From contig URFM01000009.1 of the NCBI GenBank assembly GCA_900547035.1, positions 1-64,000 of the forward strand: a stretch of 64,000 bases of DNA, read 5' to 3'. A model generated the notes under the pieces. It did no database searches. It had not been told where the DNA came from and was given only the letters and a program-made list of their open reading frames with translations. This stretch comes from an uncultured Clostridium sp. (lineage in GTDB: Bacteria; Bacillota; Clostridia; Lachnospirales; Lachnospiraceae). The stretch's first letter is position 1. Each line of letters starts with the position of its first letter. The position numbers and the translations under genes are program-made. Below are positions 1 through 8,260 of this stretch, piece by piece.

Positions 1-230
1 ACTCTGTTTGCAGGACGTGGGAAAGCTGCACTTTAGCTTTTCCATGTGCTGTGAATAGAGTTATCCATGATTCCATAGCCAGTTATGCACATTTCCATAA
101 TGCTTGTCTTTTGGTCTTTATCAAAATGAGCATATTGGTTATTAAGAAAAGCCCTGCATATTATCATATACAGAGCCATTCTAATCTTTTTACCCTCTAC
201 ATAGAGCGTTTTCTTTCTGCAAAATTCATT

Positions 231-605
231 TTACAGAATGATACCCGCTTTTTTTGCAAAATAGCCTTTTCTCCCGGTAAGTTCCGACTGTTTTTCCTTT
301 GGCAGATTATTGAATAAATCCTCATAAAGAATATCGTCTAACTGCATTTCCCTAGCAAGTAAAAACACATTTAGACTAAGCCATTCCTCCCAAAGCCCTT
401 CAAATAAACTATGGCTGTCTGTATAGGTGTCAAGTTCTTCAAAGCCATATGACGGTGTATAGCACTGCAATTTAACAAAACCGTACCTACCAACATCAAC
501 CACTAAAATATCTTCATCTTCCATTTCGTACAGTTCCGCAAACGCACCAATTACTTTGTAGCACATTTCCCGTTCTTTCTCTGTGATATATACTGTTTTT
601 TCCAT
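231..605 (-). CDS. Hypothetical protein, 124 aa
   Basis: I do not recognise this small acidic protein. It has no signal peptide or membrane segment and ends in a short basic stretch (GRKGYFAKKAG). Two in-frame ATGs are possible. I chose the second, because AGAGG lies nine bases before it and only three before the first (which would start at 611). It lies beyond the truncated end of the defence locus, and about 130 bp without a gene separate it from the helicase gene. It probably belongs to a different accessory element from the DISARM genes. Function unknown. Confidence 0.5.
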   Translation of the reverse strand: MEKTVYITEKEREMCYKVIGAFAELYEMEDEDILVVDVGRYGFVKLQCYTPSYGFEELDTYTDSHSLFEGLWEEWLSLNVFLLAREMQLDDILYEDLFNNLPKEKQSELTGRKGYFAKKAGIIL

Positions 606-739
606 GCTCATTTACCTCTATCCTTTCAAATCGTGGAATACGGTTTTCAGTTTTCTTCTACTTCTAAACCACATATTTGAAATGCCACATACGCCATTTT
701 ATACGGAATAGAGGTTGGCTGTCTGCATTTATCGGTGTG

Positions 740-2218
740 TTACTTTATGGCACATGAGCATTTTCTACAGGTTGTAAAACGGCAGCCTCCATACATTCCG
801 AAGGCCGCATCATTTCCCATGAAGCTGTCTCTTTCCGTTTCAAGAGTCAAAATTACAATATCCTCAATCCCGGCTTCCTTCAATTCATCGATTATGTCAT
901 CCACAACTTTTATTTGCAAGACTGATGCCGCACAAAAATGCAGCCTGGGAATTTTCCCCGCAATACCGTTAAGGAAAAGCGTATTAATATCCTGTCGGAT
1001 CAAACTCATGGATGTTCTGGATACATTCTCCGTATTCCGACAGTTGCGATGCAATGTCAATTTACAATCCACTTCCCTGATGAATTCCGGAATTTTATCG
1101 GATTGAACTGTCTGAAGCCTGTCATAGAACACATAAAATGAAGAATCATGATCCGATACGGCCATAACGGCATCATGAAGCAGTCGAAGAATTCCCGTCT
1201 CTTCAATGGCATCCCGACCAAAATCCTGTCCCTCGTCCACAATAACATGTTTATACGGAAAGCTCCCGAAAGCTGCATAATCCTTCAGTTTTTTTTCGGC
1301 TATTCCGTAATCCGCACTGGCCGTTCCGCAAAGTCTGCACACATAACCGTCCAGGGTCATGAAATCAATCATACAATGCCCATAACAGGAGATCAGATAT
1401 TTTTTAAGTTCTGCGTTGTAGCAAAGAAAAAGGACATGTCCGCCTGCAGCGGCATGACGACGTGCCTTTTCCACCGCAATAAGGGTCTTTCCCGTTCCAG
1501 CGGCTCCGTTAATGACGGCCGTCCTCTGTTCGGAAAGAAAATTAAGAATACCCGCCTGTTCATTCAGCATCCTGTGAAAGGCCCTGTGCTTCAAATCCGT
1601 ATCAAAATTGGCTGAGGGAAACACGTTGAATTCAGGGCATAATATTTCCATGATAAGCCTTTCAGACTCATTTTCAGTTAAATTGGTAATAATCCCTGAT
1701 CGGACATTCAATGAAAACAGTGCCTCTATATAGGGAAGCGGGTTATCAAGCGCTTCGGCACCAAACACAATTGCACGGTCACCCTCCGGCGGCATGGGAA
1801 TGGAGTCTATCTGCTCTGCTGAAAGTGACGGCAACCATACTCCGTGCAAAAACTTTATGCGATCCGCAAGATAGCGGAGCCAACTGTTCCCGATAAGCTC
1901 CATCAGCTTCCATTTATTTGAAGCCGCCTGATTAAACGGACCACCGTTATGCATTGGCTCACCGTTTCCATAGAACCACCGTCCGCCACGATACGTGACG
2001 GCTCCCGCTTTTGCTTCCAGGCAAAGAACTCCCTGTTTCCTGTGAAAAATTACAAAATCCGTCTCACTTTCATAAACGGTCCCATCTTTTATCCTGGTAA
2101 TTCTGAAAGAATGAAAAACCGTGTATTCATCCGGGAGCCTTTCAAGAGATTCAAACATCACGTCTTCCAGACTTCCGGGATGAAATCTGTTTGGTTTTTC
2201 GGGAATCATTAGCGCCAT
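740..2218 (-). CDS. NERD nuclease-domain / UvrD-like SF1 helicase, 3'-truncated
   Basis: The N-terminal part (about residues 12-90) looks like a NERD nuclease-related domain, with ETDF at 52-55 and EAK at 68-70 as likely metal-site residues. A superfamily 1 helicase core follows: Walker A GAAGTGKT at 238-245, Walker B VIVDEGQDF at 325-333, a motif III-like FYDRLQTVQ near 363-371 and an NCRNT motif near 392. The protein stops just after FTTCRK (481-486), where relatives normally continue into motif V (typically KGLEAD) and motif VI. About 100 residues including the arginine finger are therefore missing, and the last six residues look like foreign sequence read in frame. The ATG lies one base after the drmB stop, so the gene is co-transcribed with the DISARM genes. 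It sits where drmC would be expected. ATPase function is doubtful; the nuclease part may still fold. Confidence 0.75.
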   Translation of the reverse strand: MALMIPEKPNRFHPGSLEDVMFESLERLPDEYTVFHSFRITRIKDGTVYESETDFVIFHRKQGVLCLEAKAGAVTYRGGRWFYGNGEPMHNGGPFNQAASNKWKLMELIGNSWLRYLADRIKFLHGVWLPSLSAEQIDSIPMPPEGDRAIVFGAEALDNPLPYIEALFSLNVRSGIITNLTENESERLIMEILCPEFNVFPSANFDTDLKHRAFHRMLNEQAGILNFLSEQRTAVINGAAGTGKTLIAVEKARRHAAAGGHVLFLCYNAELKKYLISCYGHCMIDFMTLDGYVCRLCGTASADYGIAEKKLKDYAAFGSFPYKHVIVDEGQDFGRDAIEETGILRLLHDAVMAVSDHDSSFYVFYDRLQTVQSDKIPEFIREVDCKLTLHRNCRNTENVSRTSMSLIRQDINTLFLNGIAGKIPRLHFCAASVLQIKVVDDIIDELKEAGIEDIVILTLETERDSFMGNDAAFGMYGGCRFTTCRKCSCAIK

Positions 2219-2219
2219 T

Positions 2220-4562
2220 TCATTTCATCCCCTTAATAATCTTCTCCGTTTCCTCCGTATATCCGTCAGGACCGTAAATACACTTCATTCCGGCTGCCGA
2301 CGCAGCATCCCTACCCGGCTCCTGACCGTAAGAAAAATACAGGATTTTCTGCTCCGGCCAACAGTAGTCACACTCCCATTCAGTTGCGTTTCCTGACAGG
2401 GTAAATTTCACATCGCGGAATGGCATTTCCCTTCCTCTGAACAGGCCGTTCTCGGTCAGCCGCCTGCTAAATTCACGCTCCCCGTCCGTTTCCGCAAACT
2501 GGTAAATATCCGAAAGCACGGACGACCAGTCCTCTTCCCTCATATCCGTTCCCGCTGCCATGATAAGATTCCCGAATTCCAGATTGTTTTCCTCCGGCTT
2601 TTTATCTGGCAATTTCTTCTCACATGCTTTCCAGCCCGCACTTTCATAAAGCTGCTCCCGGAAAAAACCAAGTTTCCTGTTCTCATACGTTCCCACAATA
2701 ACTCCCCTATCAAGGAACACATTGAATTCCTCGCAGCAGGTTTCCGGTAAAAGTCCGCAGGAATAACATGCGGAAAGATTCAGAGAATCCCTTCCCTGTC
2801 CGCTGCTGAGCAGACAAATCGGATCATTGGAACATGTGACGGCGGATTCCACTGCTTTTTTATATATCCGCGGAAACGTGTCATACCTGCCCTGCCGTAC
2901 AAGGCCTCCAAGTGTTCCTTCCGAATCCCCGCTGGCAGTATAAATCAGAATCCCGGCCATTTCTTTTCCCTCAGACGCCTCTCCGCAATAAATTCGTTCC
3001 TTCAGCGAGGATATATTGTATCCGCATTCAAAACTCAACTGCTTGATAAGCAAATGGGACATTGTGTGCAGCAAGAGGAATTTTCCGGTAATTCTCCTTG
3101 GATGCTGACTTCCAAGAAAAGAATTATTATAGTTTTCCTGAAGAATCCGCACACGCTTTTCCAGGGCGGTATTTCCACTGCGCCACGCATTTATCGCGTC
3201 ATTATCAAATTCAATGAAAATACCCTCACCGTACACGTTATATCCCGGATACCATTCCGTCTCTTTCTCTTTTGCGGAAACAAACCTGTCGGATTTTGTT
3301 CCTATCATTGACGCGGGAAATGGTTCCATTCTTGAAAATCCCAGCAGTACCTGAACTTCCCGTATTTTTTCTATAAGGGAGATCTCTTTTACAAATGGGA
3401 TGTCATATCGGGCAATATCCGTCGGCACACGCTTAAAGTCATCATATTTTGTGCCCTCCACGGATGCTCTCCCGGAAAGTGCGTCAAATTCGGCCGCACG
3501 ATATTCAATGCTTCCCGTATCATAGTTAACCGCATTGTCCGGAAGCAGGCGGCGTTCAAGAATTTCTTTTACCTGCCCTTTCTCACAGCCAATATTGTCG
3601 GCTATCTTTTTTGAATACTCCTCAACTCTTGACAAAATATTCTTTTCCATTACTTCAGCTGATATTTCCTTGAGGGTCCTGATGGTTTTTATGGCATTTC
3701 GAAATTCATCATACAGTCTGCTGTTCTCTATTTTTCGGTTAATTATATTTGAAAACGGTGGGATTACAAGGGAACTCGCGGTTACCGGGAAATATACCGA
3801 TGAACTTCCCCTCTGAAGCACCTTTGGATACAGGCCGCAGTTTTTATCCCATACCCCTTTCCACGGATGTCCTCCGTCACATGTAAAATTGTATTTTCCC
3901 GGATACTTTTTATCCAGTTTTTCGAATTCCCCTTCATTGAATGCACCGTTCAGGGTTGTTGCGGCACCGCAGGTTCTGCACCTTAAACTGAGGCCTTCCA
4001 GGCCTTCCGAAGCTACGGGACTGGTTTTAAACTCCAGGCAGGGATTCTCACAGACATCCTTTGCACCGCCGAAATTTTTGGCATGCGTCCATTTTACCCA
4101 CGGAAAATCATTTATATGGCCATGCTCGCAGACCGTAATGATCCTTGCCACCACCAGCTCCACATGATCCCTCGGACACCTCAACCTGCGACTCATATCG
4201 GGATTGTTAACCTTATCCCTTTCCTTCGTCTGGCTGTTATACTCCGCAATCCATTTCGAAAGCGGTTGAAATCGGCGGCATTTCGGGCAAAAATACCATT
4301 CGGGAAAACGGGCATATGAAATTCCGTCACGATTCTTGCCTCCGGCCGGCATCCCAAAATACCGCACTCCGAGGGATTTTTCCAGACGTTCATCATGAAT
4401 TGGAATAATCTCATCCTCCCAGTATTCCGGTGCCGCGGTCATCAAAGTCTGTGACGGGAAATCCACCATCGCGCCAACGCCGTACTGCAGTACCGCCTGT
4501 GCGGCACGTACCGAATGGGATGTTGAATTAAGCCTGATTTTTTCAATTGATCTTACGTCCAT
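2220..4562 (-). CDS. drmB: DISARM protein DrmB (DUF1998 family), 780 aa
   Basis: DrmB is a core DISARM subunit that works with the helicase DrmA to block incoming phage DNA. The N-terminus (NSTSHSVRAAQAVLQYGVGAM) is typical of the family. Several cysteine pairs suggest zinc binding: FCPKC, LRCPRD...CEHGH, LRCRTC and FTCDGGH. The C-terminal DUF1998 part shows HTMSHLLIKQLSFECGY, then an IYCGEASEGKEMAGILIY stretch and the cysteine-rich segment CSNDPICLLSSG...CYSCGLLPETCC. The start is the ATG preceded by GGAAGGAGGG, which overlaps the end of drmA by 10 bp and indicates translational coupling. A longer reading from a TTG at 4580 would contain the ribosome binding site and is unlikely. The family assignment rests on motifs; the role is from known DISARM systems. 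Confidence 0.85.
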   Translation of the reverse strand: MDVRSIEKIRLNSTSHSVRAAQAVLQYGVGAMVDFPSQTLMTAAPEYWEDEIIPIHDERLEKSLGVRYFGMPAGGKNRDGISYARFPEWYFCPKCRRFQPLSKWIAEYNSQTKERDKVNNPDMSRRLRCPRDHVELVVARIITVCEHGHINDFPWVKWTHAKNFGGAKDVCENPCLEFKTSPVASEGLEGLSLRCRTCGAATTLNGAFNEGEFEKLDKKYPGKYNFTCDGGHPWKGVWDKNCGLYPKVLQRGSSSVYFPVTASSLVIPPFSNIINRKIENSRLYDEFRNAIKTIRTLKEISAEVMEKNILSRVEEYSKKIADNIGCEKGQVKEILERRLLPDNAVNYDTGSIEYRAAEFDALSGRASVEGTKYDDFKRVPTDIARYDIPFVKEISLIEKIREVQVLLGFSRMEPFPASMIGTKSDRFVSAKEKETEWYPGYNVYGEGIFIEFDNDAINAWRSGNTALEKRVRILQENYNNSFLGSQHPRRITGKFLLLHTMSHLLIKQLSFECGYNISSLKERIYCGEASEGKEMAGILIYTASGDSEGTLGGLVRQGRYDTFPRIYKKAVESAVTCSNDPICLLSSGQGRDSLNLSACYSCGLLPETCCEEFNVFLDRGVIVGTYENRKLGFFREQLYESAGWKACEKKLPDKKPEENNLEFGNLIMAAGTDMREEDWSSVLSDIYQFAETDGEREFSRRLTENGLFRGREMPFRDVKFTLSGNATEWECDYCWPEQKILYFSYGQEPGRDAASAAGMKCIYGPDGYTEETEKIIKGMK

Positions 4563-7500
4563 GCTTTTCCCTCCTTCCAATTAATAACGCTGCCCGGAAC
4601 CATGACATCGACGTTTCTCATGGAAGTCATTGTCTCAAACGCCGGATCGTCACGGAATGTTCCGAATGTCTTCATCAGGCGTTGTCCCGGACCATCTGGG
4701 CCTTTCAACATAAATTTCTTTCCGTAACAAAAGCCTTCTTCTGCCTCCTGAGCAAGTTCCTCCCATTTTTTCAGGATTTCCTTCATTTCCGAACGTATCG
4801 CTTCGGAATCATCCTCCATGTATGGATTTATCCTCCGATTGATGTCCGCACAGCGTTCCGCAATAAAATCACAGATTTTGTTGACGGTTTCCCCGTATTC
4901 CTCACACCGGAATTTGACCGCATCGTTTTCTCCGCACAATAACTTTTCGGAAAGTCTTATGTATGCAATCAGTACGGCATGAAGAGCTCTCTTCCTTGCC
5001 GGTCCCGAAAACGGGGTCGCCCCCGTCGGTTCCACATGCCGATAAAAGGATTCGTGATAGGAACGAAACTGTTCATAATGTGACCGATCCCTGCTCTTCC
5101 CCCCGTCATACATGACAAATGCCACACCGGGATATTCGCGTCCCACGCGGCTGGATGCCTGAATGTACTCGCTCGTAAGTTTTGGCTGTCCGACAATCAG
5201 CATTACGTTCAGCCTGGCCACGTCTATTCCGACTGAAATCATGTTCGTTGCAAGAAGAACATTGCATGGATAAGGCGGCATGCGGTTTTTTATGCGCTCC
5301 GTCGAATAACATACCTTTTCCAGCTTGTCCAGGGTATGATTCAACTGCGTTGTGGTCACACGGCTTGTCAGCTCATCGGCCGTTCCAATGCTTCTTACCT
5401 CTGCACTGGAACGGAGGCGATAACACATTCTCTTCATGAAGTCCTTAACGTCATCATCCACCATCGTTGCGGCTTTCCCAAGATCCTTAAGACTGTTGTA
5501 ATAGGCAGTCAACGTCCAGAATTTATCCCTGACCTCATCCGGCAGATCCATGTCCTTTGCTTTTTGGAGCATTGCCGCCATGGCCCTGATTTCCATCATG
5601 GCCTTTGTCTTTCCCGAAGGCATAAGTCCGACGTATTTTCTCCCGAACACCTCATGCCCGTAATCAATTTTGGATTCCCTGGCAAAAAATGAATCCTCCG
5701 CATCAAGCGCCGGAGCCGGAAACTGGCTGACATCCCGGTCGTACAGAGCCGCGCATTGCTCAATCGCATGCCTGATCGTTGCAGTCGATGCCACGATTTT
5801 CGTGACATTTCCTTTCCGGCGGCAAAGGGCGTCTATGGCGCTCTCGTAAAGTCCCACCATTGTTCCCAAAGGTCCGGATATCAGATGCAGCTCGTCCTGT
5901 ATGATAAGCTCCGGAGCCCTGTTGCCATTTCCCAGTGCGAAGAAATTCCCGATCTTTTCATTCCAGGGAAGCATGGCAAACTTATCAACGGTTCCAAAAA
6001 GCAGCGTCGGCGGATCCCTGTAAAGTTCATCATCCACAACCTGAACCGGGAGTCCGGCTCCGAATTGGCAGCTCTGTCTCGTGCAGAAAAGCTCAAATCT
6101 GTTTCCTCCGCGCATTCTGTAACCGAATTCGCCCCGGATCTTCCCCTTTGAATCCGTTTCCTTTACCATTCTTGTCCCACACCATGGACATTTCAGAACC
6201 TGAAACTTGTTATGAGTCTCCTTCGCATATCCCAGGCTGTTCTCCGTCGCGGAAGTTAATTTTTCCAAATGTTTTTTTGCCTTTTTCGACTCATTCGGCG
6301 TATGATCCCCGCCGATCCAAAGTCCTATTGTAATCGGTGTCTTTCCCAGCGCATATGCCGGGTAACGCGGATTTTTCGCACAGCAGTCCTTTCTGATTAC
6401 TTCACATGCACAGATCAGTGTTGAAGCCCTGGTAAACTGCTGGGCGGCAAGAAGTCTGAGCGTATATCTCATAATGACCGACGTTCCGGCACTCTCCTTC
6501 GGATAACGCAGACGTCTGTAAAAAATTGTCATTGCAGTAAGACCGAGATATGCTTCCGTCTTTCCTCCTCCGGTAGGAAACCAGATCAGATCCACCACGG
6601 ATCTGTCCCTTGATTCCTCGCTGGTAACCGATGCAACATCAAGGAGCATAAATGCAAGCTGAAACGGTCTCCATGCATACCTGTCTTCCGGGAATTCCGT
6701 ATCTGCGGTTCGGTAATCCAAGCTTTTCAGTACACCGGACAATTCCTTCTCATCCGGGAAGGTTGACGGCCATTTTCTCTGTATGACAAGCTGAACCCTC
6801 TGCATAAACATTGCCCGGTTTGCCAGCTGAAATGCGCTCCATGCCCTGTCGTTGCTCTCAAGTATGGCAACTCCGTTCCGCATCCTTTCGCATGCAGCAC
6901 GACATCCTTCAAGATTTCTCTCTGCCACCGCCTTAAATCGATTCTCCAGATTTCCTATGCGCTTGCAAAGTCCGTCAATCCATGCTGAATAGGAGCTCAC
7001 AAGACTTGTTAAATCTCTTATTTTCAGTTCTTTGCCGGTATCGTCAAGATCGGAAAGATACTTCATAGACAGTGTTCTCTTGTCAACCCCGCAGTTTTCA
7101 GGGAGATTAAAGTCCATTGACGGCACCTCCGCCTCCGGGAAAAAGTCATTTCTGATGACCCCTTCTCCCTTTTCGTTGATATTCCAATTTACGGCCGTCC
7201 CAAGACCGGTTCCGTACACATGTTTGTTTCTGTATTGCAGTTCCAGGGACTTTTCTTCCTCATCAAGAATATTAAAATCGGCAGTTCCGGCATATTCAAC
7301 AAATTTAAACTTATTGTCGGATGTGTCAATCTTAATTTCCGGCTGAAATATGCAGTTCTCACCCGTGGCATATCCCGTTCTCTTGTTTACCAGCATGATT
7401 GTAAGGGATGTACTTCCGTTCTCCATTTCCCTCCGAAGGGCAGTAATGCCTACCAGATCCGAATCCAGGTTTTCCGCACATTCCACATAATCAGAGTTTC

Positions 7501-8260
7501 CAAACCGGATAACAACATCTTGATATTCATGCGGCTCCCTGACATGTCCTCTTTTCAGTTGATCCGCAAGTTTATACATATTATCGATGATATGATCATC
7601 ATCCGTGTCCAAAAGATCCCGTTCCTTCAGTTTTCTTACTTCTCCTCGGTTAAATCCCCTGCACATTTTCAGGCACTTTTCGGAATTATCATAGACAATG
7701 TATGACGATATCTCTTCGGGTACGGCCCAACCGTCCGGCCGTGCAGGAACAAATGGAATCCTGCAGTCCGTCAGCTGCGCTTTCCTGTATGTGCCGTATT
7801 TAACGGACATTCGTACAGCATCCGTGTTGCCTTTAACAAAAAAGGAAACTCCAAAGGAAGACGGCATGTTTTGGGCTGCAAGGCTTACTTCCTCATCCAG
7901 ATTATCTTCCGAATCGGGGTCATCATCCGCATCATCACTTTTAGCCGGTTTTTCCGTCATGTCTGCTTTTATTTCAACACTATCTTCCGGTTCCGCCACG
8001 ATTTCCTCGTCACTCATTTCAAAATCATCTGCTGCTTCATCCTCCTCGGAATCGCGGTCAACATCCCCATTATCCGCTTTTACCCTGTTTCCCTGGGGAA
8101 AGAGTATTCCTATGGAATATCTTTTTTCCGGAGAGGTGGTTATCAGTTCATGTTCCGCATCCGGGACGGAAACCTCGGAGCCGGGACCCAACAGTTCATT
8201 TCTTACCAGGGAGATAAATTCATCCCTTGCGCCAAGCATCTCACTTTTAACACTCATCAT
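4553..8260 (-). CDS. drmA: DISARM helicase DrmA, 1235 aa
   Basis: Large SF2-type helicase, the motor of DISARM. The N-terminus has the family-like RDEFISLVRNELLGPGS and a YSIGILFP segment. A very acidic, probably disordered stretch (about residues 60-130, rich in D/E) follows. Walker A FPTGGGKTEAYL lies near 559-570, the DEAH-like box IIQDELHLIS near 785-794, a SAT-like ASTATIR soon after, and the C-terminal helicase motif SSRVGREYPG near 1034-1043. A CPWCG...CTRQSC pair near 700-740 may bind zinc. The start codon overlaps the drmE stop (TAATG), with GGAGG six bases upstream. The ATG is immediately followed by a second ATG. Its length is typical for DrmA. I infer ATP-dependent action on DNA together with DrmB. 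Confidence 0.87.
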   Translation of the reverse strand: MMSVKSEMLGARDEFISLVRNELLGPGSEVSVPDAEHELITTSPEKRYSIGILFPQGNRVKADNGDVDRDSEEDEAADDFEMSDEEIVAEPEDSVEIKADMTEKPAKSDDADDDPDSEDNLDEEVSLAAQNMPSSFGVSFFVKGNTDAVRMSVKYGTYRKAQLTDCRIPFVPARPDGWAVPEEISSYIVYDNSEKCLKMCRGFNRGEVRKLKERDLLDTDDDHIIDNMYKLADQLKRGHVREPHEYQDVVIRFGNSDYVECAENLDSDLVGITALRREMENGSTSLTIMLVNKRTGYATGENCIFQPEIKIDTSDNKFKFVEYAGTADFNILDEEEKSLELQYRNKHVYGTGLGTAVNWNINEKGEGVIRNDFFPEAEVPSMDFNLPENCGVDKRTLSMKYLSDLDDTGKELKIRDLTSLVSSYSAWIDGLCKRIGNLENRFKAVAERNLEGCRAACERMRNGVAILESNDRAWSAFQLANRAMFMQRVQLVIQRKWPSTFPDEKELSGVLKSLDYRTADTEFPEDRYAWRPFQLAFMLLDVASVTSEESRDRSVVDLIWFPTGGGKTEAYLGLTAMTIFYRRLRYPKESAGTSVIMRYTLRLLAAQQFTRASTLICACEVIRKDCCAKNPRYPAYALGKTPITIGLWIGGDHTPNESKKAKKHLEKLTSATENSLGYAKETHNKFQVLKCPWCGTRMVKETDSKGKIRGEFGYRMRGGNRFELFCTRQSCQFGAGLPVQVVDDELYRDPPTLLFGTVDKFAMLPWNEKIGNFFALGNGNRAPELIIQDELHLISGPLGTMVGLYESAIDALCRRKGNVTKIVASTATIRHAIEQCAALYDRDVSQFPAPALDAEDSFFARESKIDYGHEVFGRKYVGLMPSGKTKAMMEIRAMAAMLQKAKDMDLPDEVRDKFWTLTAYYNSLKDLGKAATMVDDDVKDFMKRMCYRLRSSAEVRSIGTADELTSRVTTTQLNHTLDKLEKVCYSTERIKNRMPPYPCNVLLATNMISVGIDVARLNVMLIVGQPKLTSEYIQASSRVGREYPGVAFVMYDGGKSRDRSHYEQFRSYHESFYRHVEPTGATPFSGPARKRALHAVLIAYIRLSEKLLCGENDAVKFRCEEYGETVNKICDFIAERCADINRRINPYMEDDSEAIRSEMKEILKKWEELAQEAEEGFCYGKKFMLKGPDGPGQRLMKTFGTFRDDPAFETMTSMRNVDVMVPGSVINWKEGKAWT

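Noticed and set aside
33..179. Minus-strand ORF of 48 codons (MALYMIICRAFLNNQ...).
   Set aside because: No well-spaced ribosome site and no recognisable family; too short to call in AT-rich flanking sequence.
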